Shown: positions 8,884 through 16,432 of the stretch, one piece after another
Layout: each line of letters opens with the position of its first letter
Numbering within the stretch: position 1 is the stretch's first letter
DNA from: Bacteroidales bacterium
Lineage (GTDB): Bacteria > Bacteroidota > Bacteroidia > Bacteroidales > UBA932
Assembly (NCBI GenBank): GCA_024398075.1
Contig: JAKSJM010000025.1
Coordinates: 1-37,910, forward strand
Length of the DNA: 37,910 nt
Direction: 5' to 3'
Program-made: the position numbers and the translations under genes
The notes under the pieces: generated by a model
Database searches by the model: none
What the model saw: only the letters and a program-made list of their open reading frames with translations
Told to the model about the DNA's origin: nothing

Positions 8884-9971
8884 CTCGCTTTCTTGTATTC
8901 GTGCATGATTCCACTGTCACCTACAAGGTATATCTTACCTTTCTCTACCAGAAGGGCTCTGCCTCTTCCTGCCTCCATGTTTGACTTGTTGTCTACATTC
9001 ACGGCAGTGACAAGTCCTTTATGCGTGCTCTTTATGTTCTTGAAGATTGTGTGCCCGACAAACATCCTTTTCACTCCGAAGTAGGACAGGATTTCCTTTA
9101 CGTCCTTGGTGTCTGAAGGATTGTACTTCTTCTTGTTGAGGACCAGTCCTCTGTACCAGATGGGGCCGTCTGACCCGTACATGAATGGAATGAGACCATC
9201 TGAAGCATTGCGCTCCTTCTTGGTCATGAACAGTCCCTCGCTCACGGTTTCATTGATCGTAGGGATGTCTGCCCCTTGTTCTATGAGCCCTGTGCTGAGA
9301 CCTGCGTGCACGAAAACTGCATCTCCGACCACTTCCATGGTGTTTCTGGTGGCAAGCCAGCGGCCTAGCTCTGTGTCAGGCCCCCACAACTGCCTGTATT
9401 TCACGCCCAGCGTATCCGCAAGCGCCTTGTATTTAGGCTTCATGTATCTGTAGTCGCCGGCCAGGACCATTGTCTCATGGTTTCCGTATACGAAAGTGAC
9501 GCGGCCTCCTGCCTTCGCCGCCTCATCTTCCAGTTTGTAGATGAGCCAGAATATTTGAGGGACATCCTCACCTCTGTCAAATACATCTCCAATGATGAAG
9601 AGCTCTCCTTCGCCAAATGTCCATCCAAGCTCCTCGTCTATCACTTTTCCTGCCTTTAGTATGCTCACGAAGCAGTCCATGCGTCCGTGAGGGTCAGACA
9701 TGATGAACATCTTCTCTGGCATGGGACGCTTCCAGTCAGGCCGCTTCGTTTCGTGGAGTTTGACCTCGAAGCTCCACTTGCCGTCGTGCTCGGTGACTGT
9801 GAATGTGTCAGCTCCTGTAAGTGAGTCGCTTATGACCCCGTCGGTGCTGACGCTAATGACCCTTTTCGTGCTGTCATTTACATGAAAGATATATGGTCCG
9901 TCAGCGTTCAGACCCTGTCCAAACAGGGATATGCTGACAAGCAGGAACAGTAAGGTGAGTGCTTTCTTCAT
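8880..9971 (-). CDS. Exported PPP-family (Shewanella-like) protein phosphatase
   Basis: A 363-residue phosphatase with a signal peptide (about residues 1-19, cleaved near LFGQG). It carries the PPP-type signatures rather than general phosphoesterase ones: SDPHG (92-96), GDVFDRG (128-134), GNHE (163-166), later FVHAG and VGHT. The combination DxH-GDxxDRG-GNHE marks the Shewanella-like/bacterial PPP phosphatases, which act on phosphoserine, phosphothreonine or phosphotyrosine in known members. Residues 20-85 precede the catalytic domain and look like a small beta domain. Three bases separate it from the FAD oxidoreductase gene upstream, and four bases overlap the GHL10-type gene. Location outside the cytoplasm makes a protein substrate less obvious. 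Confidence 0.82.
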   Translation of the reverse strand: MKKALTLLFLLVSISLFGQGLNADGPYIFHVNDSTKRVISVSTDGVISDSLTGADTFTVTEHDGKWSFEVKLHETKRPDWKRPMPEKMFIMSDPHGRMDCFVSILKAGKVIDEELGWTFGEGELFIIGDVFDRGEDVPQIFWLIYKLEDEAAKAGGRVTFVYGNHETMVLAGDYRYMKPKYKALADTLGVKYRQLWGPDTELGRWLATRNTMEVVGDAVFVHAGLSTGLIEQGADIPTINETVSEGLFMTKKERNASDGLIPFMYGSDGPIWYRGLVLNKKKYNPSDTKDVKEILSYFGVKRMFVGHTIFKNIKSTHKGLVTAVNVDNKSNMEAGRGRALLVEKGKIYLVGDSGIMHEYKKAR

Positions 9972-9974
9972 AGG

Positions 9975-11402
9975 CTAAAGGACAGCTCCCCAGTTTTTCA
10001 GGGTTTCTATAAGTGTGCTTGTATCAATGTCCTGGACTGGCTTTCCACTCGCTACGCTAAGTGCTGCGGCAGCTCCTGCGGCCTGACCTGTGCCCATGCA
10101 GCTTCCCTGCACACGCAGTGACGCCAGCGCCTGGCGGTCAGTGGAGATACAGCGGCCCGCTACCAGTAGGTTAGGGAAGTCGCTTGCGATGAGGGCACGA
10201 TAAGGGACGTATGCTGGCTGCTCCAGGTCTACCCTTATCTGGCCGGAACCCTTGCTCGCATGCATGTCTATAGGATGTATACCTCGTGATATGCTGTCCT
10301 CATAATGGTATCCGCTCACGTACTCGTCGCCAGTCACTGTGTGGACGCCCAGTATTCTTCTGGACTCGCGTATGCCTGCCTGAGGCGCTGTCGCTGATAC
10401 GTAGCAGTCCTTGAATTCAGGGAAATGCTTTCTCAGCACATCCACGAAGGTGAAGATGTCTTCGCGCAGCTGGCACTCCGCCTCTGTGAAATCTCTATTG
10501 TTTGTGGAGTCCGTGGCGCGGCGCGTGATGTTCACTGCGCAGCTGCCTTTGTGCAGGACGTTGTTGAACCAAGGACCTCCGAAGTCTGGAAGGTCCAGGC
10601 CCTCCTCCTTGAGCTGGAGGAGTTTTTCGCGCACCACCTTGCACTGGCTGTGACCATTGATTCCATTGTGGAACATGCATTTGTTAAGCAGCTCGGTCTC
10701 TGTGTCTACTCCTGAAAGCACGAAGCAGAATGAAGAAGGCTGCCACTCTCCATCAGGATTCTCCTGCATAGGTACGCCGGCCATGTGGGCCAAGTCGCCA
10801 TCGCCAGTGCAGTCGATGACTGTCTTGCACTCAAGTGCCTCGAAGCTGTTCTTGTTCTGTATGAAGACCTTGGTGACCTTCTTTCCTTCCAGCTCGCAGC
10901 CTACGAGTGAAGAGTGCATGTACATGTCGACTCCAGCTTCACGCACCATCCTCTGGCAGAGGAGCTTATATAGCTCAATGTCGAAGTCAACATTGGCTTT
11001 TGGCCACTCGATAAACGCGCCTCCCATGCTCTCGAGTCGCTTGATGAACTCCCATGGAATGCCGCCTATCACCAGGTCGCCCTTGAACGCGAACACGCTG
11101 AGCGGTGTCACAAATCCGGCGGTCGCCATGCCACCGAGGAAACCATATTTCTCGATGATGGCTGTCTTCATGCCCTGTCGCGCTGCGGCAATGGCTGCGA
11201 TGAAACCTGCAGGGCCTCCACCACATACTACTACGTCATAAGATCCAGCGACAGGCGCTGAATTGACTATCTCTTTCTTCGATGATGATTCACAAGATGT
11301 AAGGCTCGGAGCGACAGCAAGCGCCGCTATTCCAGCCAATCCTTCCTTAAGGAAGATTCTTCTACCAATGTTTGTCACTTTGATTCCAATATTTTCTGCC
11401 AA
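9975..11402 (-). CDS. Tat-exported FAD-dependent oxidoreductase (FAD_oxidored family), probable lipoprotein
   Basis: A 475-residue flavoprotein. The N-terminus has a twin-arginine signal (RRIFLKEG, R14-R15) followed by a hydrophobic stretch ending in LTSC (C37), so it appears to be a Tat-dependent lipoprotein that folds with its FAD before export. The Rossmann dinucleotide-binding motif is VVVCGGGPAGFIAA (about 57-70), followed by an acid after the second strand (IIEKYG) and a GGMATAG segment typical of this family. The C-terminal region has a second FAD contact (LLVAGRCISTDRQA). The substrate is unknown. It is the first gene of the five-gene minus-strand operon and is divergent from the GH3 gene across 72 bases. 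Confidence 0.85.
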   Translation of the reverse strand: MAENIGIKVTNIGRRIFLKEGLAGIAALAVAPSLTSCESSSKKEIVNSAPVAGSYDVVVCGGGPAGFIAAIAAARQGMKTAIIEKYGFLGGMATAGFVTPLSVFAFKGDLVIGGIPWEFIKRLESMGGAFIEWPKANVDFDIELYKLLCQRMVREAGVDMYMHSSLVGCELEGKKVTKVFIQNKNSFEALECKTVIDCTGDGDLAHMAGVPMQENPDGEWQPSSFCFVLSGVDTETELLNKCMFHNGINGHSQCKVVREKLLQLKEEGLDLPDFGGPWFNNVLHKGSCAVNITRRATDSTNNRDFTEAECQLREDIFTFVDVLRKHFPEFKDCYVSATAPQAGIRESRRILGVHTVTGDEYVSGYHYEDSISRGIHPIDMHASKGSGQIRVDLEQPAYVPYRALIASDFPNLLVAGRCISTDRQALASLRVQGSCMGTGQAAGAAAALSVASGKPVQDIDTSTLIETLKNWGAVL

Positions 11403-11432
11403 GTTACTGATTTTTGTTCAAATACTAATTGC

Positions 11433-11440
11433 TATATTTG
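11433..11440 (+). promoter_or_regulatory. Bacteroidota -7 box for the GH3 gene
   Basis: TATATTTG fits TAnnTTTG exactly and lies 34 bases before the ATG at 11475. A T-rich TTTTTG at 11411-11416 could serve as the upstream element, though the spacing of 16 bases is short. On the other strand only an imperfect TAGTATTTG is seen for the divergent FAD oxidoreductase operon. Confidence 0.55.
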
Positions 11441-11474
11441 TAAAACTCGTACGACAAACCAATAAACCCATATA

Positions 11475-13775
11475 ATGAAGAAAACGATAATCACTATTGC
11501 CGCTGCGCTTTGCTCATTCAGCATGTTCGCGCAGCCTCAGCTCAGGAAAGACAACATTGACGAGGTCCTGAAGGCCATGACCCTTGAGGAGAAAGCCGCA
11601 CTTTGTGTGGGAGGCGCCCGCGCTGCCATTGTGGAAGGCGTGACCTCTGGCTTGGTCAACGAGGTTCCTGGAGCTGCTGGAAACACCAGACCCATCCCTC
11701 GCCTTGGCATCCCGAATACGGTTCTTGCAGATGGTCCTGCCGGACTGCGCATCAACCCTAAGCGTGACGGCGCCAGCCAGACTTTCTATTGTACAGGTTT
11801 CCCTGTAGGAACCCTTCTCGCATCATCTTGGGATGTGGCTCTCGTGCAGAAGGTGACAGAGGCTATGGGTAATGAGGTTCTCGAGTACGGCGTGGATGTC
11901 CTCCTCGCTCCTGGTACAAATATCCATCGTAACCCTCTCTGTGGCCGTAACTTCGAGTATTTCTCAGAGGATCCTATTCTCTCTGGAAACATGGCTGCAG
12001 CTTATATCAATGGTATTCAGGCAAACGGTGTGGGTACTTCACTCAAGCACTACGCTGCAAATAATCAGGAGACAAACAGAAATGAGGACGATGCCATCGT
12101 AAGCGCACGTGCCCTTCGTGAGATCTACCTGAAGACTTTCGAAATCGCCATCAAGAAGGCTGATCCTTGGACAGTGATGTCATCGTATAACAAACTCAAC
12201 GGTGAGTACACCCAGCAGAGCGAGGACCTCCTCACAAAGGTCCTTCGTGATGATTGGGGCTACAAGGGCATCGTGATGACCGACTGGGGAAACAAGCAGG
12301 GTACAGTGAAGGCTGTGCATGCTCAGAATGACCTCATGGAGCCAGGAAACCAGAACGAGATCGACCGCATCGTGGCAGCGGTGAAGGACGGTAGCCTCTC
12401 CGAGGCTGACCTTGACAGAAATGTCCGCAACATGCTTGCTTATATCGTGAAGACTCCTCATTTCCAGAATTATAAGTTCTCGAACAAGCCTGACCTTGCA
12501 GCTCATGCGAAGGTGGCTCGCGAGGGCGCAGCCGAGTCCATTGTCCTCCTCAAGAATGAGAATGGTGCCCTTCCTATGGCAGGCGGTGAGACCGTGGCTC
12601 TCTATGGTATCGGCGCCATTGACTTCGTGGCTGGAGGTACCGGTTCAGGAAATGTGAACAAGGCATATGTAGTGAATATGGTAGATGGTCTCAAGAATGC
12701 AGGCTTCAAGCTTGATCAGGCCATCATCGACTACTATCAGTCATATATCGCATTCGACAAGGCTTCGAAGAAGCTCGCAGGCACAGCTCAGGGCTGGTCA
12801 ACATGGGGTGGCACCAAGTACAGCGAGATTGCTGTCCCAGCAAATGCAGTCGCAAGCCATGCGAAGGCAAATGATGCAGCTATCATCGTGATAGGCCGTA
12901 ATGCCGGTGAGGGCGCAGACCGTAAGGTCATCGACGACTTCGAGCTTACCGACATCGAGCGTAATCTCATCAGCAATGTCTCAAGAGAGTTCCACGCCCT
13001 CGGAAAGAAGGTCGTAGTGGTTCTCAACATCGGTGGCGTCATCGAGACCGCTTCTTGGAAGCACCTTGCAGATGCTATCGTTCTCCCTTGGTCTCCGGGA
13101 CAGGAGGGTGCCAATGCTGTCGCTGACATCCTTGTCGGCAAGGTAAACCCTTCAGGAAAGCTCCCTATGACTTTCCCTATTTCATACATCGACCATCCGT
13201 CTTCAGCAAACTTCCCTTCAAATTATACCAGAAATGCTGTTCCTATGTTTGGCTGGGGCAGACCTGCTCCTAAGCAGAAGGATGTCGATTATACAAATTA
13301 TGAAGAGGGTATCTGGGTTGGTTACAGATACTTCGATACAAATGCCAAGGAAGTTTCTTACCCATTCGGATTTGGTCTCTCTTACACTTCATTTGCATAT
13401 TCTAAGCCTGTTGTGAAGGCTACCAAGGACGGTTTCACAGCTACTGTCACAGTTACAAACACCGGTAAGGTGGCTGGTAAGGAAGTCGTTGAGGTCTATG
13501 TAAGTGCCCCTGCGGCAGGTCTTGAGAAGCCTGAGAAGGAGCTTAAGGCATTTGCCAAGACCGGCATGCTCCAGCCTGGACAGAGCGAGACACTCACTTT
13601 CAATGTCAGCGCTTATGAACTCGCTTCATTCAATGAAGCAGCGAACTGCTGGGAGACTGCAGCGGGCGCTTATACCGTGAAGTTCGGTGCGTCTGTAGCG
13701 GATATCCGCGCTACCGCTGCCTTCAAGCAGGCAAAGGCTGCCAGCTGGGCAGTGAGTGATGCTTTCGTGAAGTAA
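11475..13775 (+). CDS. GH3 beta-glucosidase-like glycosidase, exported
   Basis: This is a predicted periplasmic exo-beta-glycosidase, most likely a beta-glucosidase or beta-xylosidase. The 766 residues comprise a signal peptide (1-19, MFAQ), the N-terminal GH3 barrel, the C-terminal alpha/beta sandwich and a fibronectin-III-like domain from about residue 640. The nucleophile is D270 in IVMTDWG. The likely acid/base is E479 in GEGADRK. No PA14 insert is evident. One base separates its stop from the next gene, so the two are probably one transcript. A promoter-like TATATTTG lies upstream. Substrate specificity within GH3 cannot be settled by eye. Confidence 0.92.
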   Translation: MKKTIITIAAALCSFSMFAQPQLRKDNIDEVLKAMTLEEKAALCVGGARAAIVEGVTSGLVNEVPGAAGNTRPIPRLGIPNTVLADGPAGLRINPKRDGASQTFYCTGFPVGTLLASSWDVALVQKVTEAMGNEVLEYGVDVLLAPGTNIHRNPLCGRNFEYFSEDPILSGNMAAAYINGIQANGVGTSLKHYAANNQETNRNEDDAIVSARALREIYLKTFEIAIKKADPWTVMSSYNKLNGEYTQQSEDLLTKVLRDDWGYKGIVMTDWGNKQGTVKAVHAQNDLMEPGNQNEIDRIVAAVKDGSLSEADLDRNVRNMLAYIVKTPHFQNYKFSNKPDLAAHAKVAREGAAESIVLLKNENGALPMAGGETVALYGIGAIDFVAGGTGSGNVNKAYVVNMVDGLKNAGFKLDQAIIDYYQSYIAFDKASKKLAGTAQGWSTWGGTKYSEIAVPANAVASHAKANDAAIIVIGRNAGEGADRKVIDDFELTDIERNLISNVSREFHALGKKVVVVLNIGGVIETASWKHLADAIVLPWSPGQEGANAVADILVGKVNPSGKLPMTFPISYIDHPSSANFPSNYTRNAVPMFGWGRPAPKQKDVDYTNYEEGIWVGYRYFDTNAKEVSYPFGFGLSYTSFAYSKPVVKATKDGFTATVTVTNTGKVAGKEVVEVYVSAPAAGLEKPEKELKAFAKTGMLQPGQSETLTFNVSAYELASFNEAANCWETAAGAYTVKFGASVADIRATAAFKQAKAASWAVSDAFVK

Positions 13776-13776
13776 T

Positions 13777-14475
13777 ATGAAGTCACTCTTTACCAAGCCT
13801 TGGGTGCTGGTTCTTTGGCTAGTCACAGCGGCCTTGTACTTCGTTTGCAGGTACACAGTCGGCCAGCCTCTTGAGGCCATCACCAAGCTTTTACCAGAAA
13901 TAGTTCTCATGGTCGCCCTCTACTATAACAGGGCGGCCATTGAGAAGAAAGTGTATATGCCAGTGATGTTTGCTCTGCTCTTCTCGATGATAGGCGACAC
14001 AGCTGGTGAAATGAAGGGAGGAAATATAGGGCAGATAGCTTTTGTGCTCCAGATTTTCTTTTTCCTGATAGCTCAGATCCTGTATACTGTGAGCTTCGCA
14101 CGCAATATCCAGGCTTCTGCTTTTACTGATGTGAAGAAGGCTGTCGTGAAGGTGCTGCCTCTGCTTGTCATACTGGTGTATCTGGTGGTAGTGGGCACCA
14201 AGGTCTTTGCTTCTATCGACAGCACAGTGTTCATCATAGCGTGTGGCGTGTACCTTCTGGCCCTGCTGGGTACAGGGACCACCAGCGTGCTTCAGACCCG
14301 TCCTCATGGCTGGCTGTTTGTGCTTGGAGCGATGTTCTTCATCTTCTCCGACTCTATCATCGCGATAGGTGCATTCGTGAAGCCAGTGCCGAATTCGGGG
14401 CTCATCATCATGAGCACCTACTTTATTGCGCAGCTGCTTCTAAATATCTCACTGATAGGGGATTCCCGTAGTTAG
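13777..14475 (+). CDS. YhhN family membrane protein (lysoplasmalogenase-like)
   Basis: A 232-residue integral membrane protein with about eight hydrophobic segments. It fits the YhhN/TMEM86 family: a TKLLPEIVLM segment after the second helix, FSMIGDTAGE in the middle, and GAMFFIFSDSIIAI and YFIAQLLL near the end, carrying the conserved aspartates. Known members hydrolyse the vinyl-ether bond of lysoplasmalogens. It starts one base after the GH3 stop and must be cotranscribed with it, although the functions have no obvious link. Its stop overlaps that of the convergent radical SAM gene in TTAG. Confidence 0.8.
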   Translation: MKSLFTKPWVLVLWLVTAALYFVCRYTVGQPLEAITKLLPEIVLMVALYYNRAAIEKKVYMPVMFALLFSMIGDTAGEMKGGNIGQIAFVLQIFFFLIAQILYTVSFARNIQASAFTDVKKAVVKVLPLLVILVYLVVVGTKVFASIDSTVFIIACGVYLLALLGTGTTSVLQTRPHGWLFVLGAMFFIFSDSIIAIGAFVKPVPNSGLIIMSTYFIAQLLLNISLIGDSRS

Positions 14476-15536
14476 AGAGTTTTGTGATAATGGCAGTTGA
14501 TGACTTCGTCGCAGCTGCCATGCCAGTTATGCATCCCGTTTCCAAGACAGTTCTTGAAGACGGGACAATTGGTACATTTACCCCTGCGTGCCCAACTCCT
14601 GTCGCGGAACACCTGGAACTTGTTCTGCCAGACGTCGAAGAAATTGTCTTTATAGATGCTGCCCTGCGAGAATGCGTCTCTGTCGATGTTTGGGCATCCG
14701 CAGATCCTGCCATCAATGAGGATGGAGCCAATGGTGAGGCCTGCCCTGCAGATGTATGGAGTCTGCCTTACCTTGGTCTCGTATTTACCTAGATAGCCCT
14801 CGCAGCTGAACGTGACGTTCATCTTCGACTCCGGATGATCTCTTTTCGCCTGTATGAAGTCCATCAGATACTTGAACTCATCGTCAGAGAGATGCATGTC
14901 CGGATCGTCCTTGGCACGTCCTATAGGGATGATGGTGAATATTCTCCACTGCCATACACCAAGCGAGGCAAGTATGTCGTGGATCTGCTGCAACTGGCTG
15001 ATATTCTTTTTGTTCACGCAAGTGACTACGTCGAAGACAACGCGCTTGTCCTTCGCCACAATGGCTATGGCTTCCTTCGCTCTTGCGAAGCTCCCGCCAC
15101 GTCCTCGCATCCAGTCATGCTCGTCCTCAAGGCCATCGAGGCTTATGGTCAGCATCCGCATACCCGCTCCCATAAGTTTCGCGTGCATCTTCTCGTCGTA
15201 AAAGAATCCATTGGACACCATGCCCCAAGATACACCGCGTTTTGTCAATGCTTTCCCTATCTCTTCTATGTCAGGACGCAACAAAGGCTCTCCTCCAGTC
15301 AGTACGACGGAGAATTCTCTATTCAGGGTTTTCTTCGGGATAGTGTCAAACGCCTTCAGGAAGTCCTCCAGTGGCATATCTACATCGGCGCTTGCACTCA
15401 TACAGTCGCTGCCGCAGTGCCTGCACCTGAGATTACATCTGGTGGTGCATTCCCAGAACAGATAATTCAGTTCATGCTCCCTGGCCTCATTTTCTCTGAA
15501 GAGGCGAAACAGGAAATCCCTTACGGCGGGAATCAT
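14472..15536 (-). CDS. Radical SAM/SPASM enzyme of an rSAM/lipoprotein system
   Basis: A 354-residue radical SAM protein. The SAM-cluster motif is CNLRCRHC (C34, C38, C41), followed by GGEP at 81-84 and the usual half-barrel. The C-terminal SPASM-type domain holds more cysteines for auxiliary clusters: C263-x12-GRICGC (C281), C321-x2-C324-x5-C330, then C342 and C348. Such enzymes usually modify a peptide or protein. Two bases upstream is a gene for a small lipoprotein. This pairing matches what I recall as a Bacteroidetes rSAM/lipoprotein system (TIGRFAM models for the enzyme and its partner), whose chemistry is unknown. The partner lipoprotein is the natural candidate substrate, but that is inference. 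Confidence 0.88.
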   Translation of the reverse strand: MIPAVRDFLFRLFRENEAREHELNYLFWECTTRCNLRCRHCGSDCMSASADVDMPLEDFLKAFDTIPKKTLNREFSVVLTGGEPLLRPDIEEIGKALTKRGVSWGMVSNGFFYDEKMHAKLMGAGMRMLTISLDGLEDEHDWMRGRGGSFARAKEAIAIVAKDKRVVFDVVTCVNKKNISQLQQIHDILASLGVWQWRIFTIIPIGRAKDDPDMHLSDDEFKYLMDFIQAKRDHPESKMNVTFSCEGYLGKYETKVRQTPYICRAGLTIGSILIDGRICGCPNIDRDAFSQGSIYKDNFFDVWQNKFQVFRDRSWARRGKCTNCPVFKNCLGNGMHNWHGSCDEVINCHYHKTL

Positions 15537-15538
15537 GG

Positions 15539-15925
15539 CTACTGCTTGCGAAGCTTTATCGTGATGTCTTCGCTGCCAAAGTTTGTCACCACTGTGTCTT
15601 TAGTCGAGTAAGCGCCATCAGCTGGGCTGACAAGCATCTCGACTTCTGTACCCATCATTTCTTCCTGGATTCCCATGCAAAGTACTCCTTCGTCTGAGCT
15701 ATAGCCACTTAGACTCCATGGCTGTCCCTGGACACCGGCCTCCCGGTCTCTAAACTTGATGGTGGCATCCTTGATAGGCGAGCCATCCTCTGCGTCCACT
15801 ACCTTGATCTTGACCTCGGGCAACCCGTAATATGGTACCGCCGTGCCGTAGCAAGCCTGGAAAACGAAAAGAGCCGTGGTAAGGGATGCTCCCTTGAGAA
15901 TGTTTCTTATAAGTTTCATAATCAC
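15539..15925 (-). CDS. Small lipoprotein partner of the radical SAM enzyme
   Basis: A 128-residue predicted lipoprotein. The lipobox is VFQAC with the lipidated C25, followed by YGTAVPYYG. The rest resembles a small beta-sandwich domain of the carboxypeptidase-regulatory or transthyretin-like kind: VKIKVVDAEDGSPIKDATIKF, a middle with SLSGYSSDEGVLCMGI, and a final strand DITIKLRKQ. Only one cysteine (C83) remains after the lipobox. Two start codons six bases apart are possible (15925 and 15919). It is two bases upstream of the radical SAM gene and 29 bases downstream of a shortened AraC gene. The arrangement fits the rSAM/lipoprotein system. Whether it is modified by the enzyme is unknown. 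Confidence 0.8.
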   Translation of the reverse strand: MIMKLIRNILKGASLTTALFVFQACYGTAVPYYGLPEVKIKVVDAEDGSPIKDATIKFRDREAGVQGQPWSLSGYSSDEGVLCMGIQEEMMGTEVEMLVSPADGAYSTKDTVVTNFGSEDITIKLRKQ

Positions 15926-15941
15926 CAGTATCTAGATGCAG

Positions 15942-15950
15942 GCAAATATA
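15942..15950 (-). promoter_or_regulatory. Possible -7 box for the lipoprotein/radical SAM pair
   Basis: On the minus strand this reads TATATTTGC, an exact TAnnTTTG match, 16 bases before the lipoprotein start and within the 29-base gap after the AraC-like gene. It would leave a leader of only about ten bases. No convincing -33 element lies upstream. It suggests that the pair can be transcribed independently of the AraC remnant. Confidence 0.45.
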
Positions 15951-15954
15951 ATGA

Positions 15955-16296
15955 TTATTTCGTTGAATTACGATATTGTCTTGGAGACATCCCCGTGATT
16001 CTCTTGAAATACTTGCCGAAAAGAGACTGGTTCGGGAAAGAAAGGGTATCGCTAATCTGCTCTATGCTCATGCTTGTAGACCTGAGCAGAGCCTTGGCTT
16101 CTGCACAGACGAAGTCTGTCATGTTGATGCTGATTTTCAATGATCCTTTTGTGAGGAAGATGACAGCCGTTGAACTGGCGAAATATGGATCCTGGCTTAC
16201 TTCCCAGAATTCATCATGATTAAGCACGAGCACATCGTTGTGGATGCGCCTGTCGTGGCCAACTACTGAATTGAAGTAGTCCCTTTTGCGTATCAT
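15955..16296 (-). pseudogene. AraC-type regulator with an apparent in-frame internal deletion
   Basis: A 113-residue reading frame with two parts that do not normally touch. Residues 1-62 resemble the start of a Bacteroidetes AraC-family sensor domain (RIHNDVLVLNHDEF, then VIFLTKGSLKISINMTDF). Residues 63-110 are the end of an AraC DNA-binding domain: VCAEAKALLRSTSMSIEQISDTL, then FPNQSLFGKYFKRITGMSPRQYR. Full-length relatives are about 280-300 residues, so roughly 170 residues, including the first helix-turn-helix, seem to be missing between about residues 62 and 64, with the frame kept. It may be a dead gene or a small regulator with one helix-turn-helix. It is immediately upstream of the lipoprotein/radical SAM pair on the same strand. 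Confidence 0.65.
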
Positions 16297-16432
16297 AGGT
16301 TGAATAGGCGGTTTTCAAATATTTGTTAAATATGACTAAAGTTTGGAATATTTCGTATGATTGTTACCAATTATTTGGAGGAATGTGCGAAAATGCAAGA
16401 AAAAAATCATTATAATGTGCTATATTTACGAA

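Noticed and set aside
2971-14475. A classical polysaccharide utilisation locus
   Set aside because: Glycosidases are present, but there is no SusC/SusD pair, no hybrid two-component system and no ECF sigma/anti-sigma pair in the window.
16361-16432. Upstream extension of the acyl-CoA ligase from a TTG
   Set aside because: The extra 24 residues are Lys/Ile-rich with no family counterpart; the ATG at 16433 gives the normal N-terminus.
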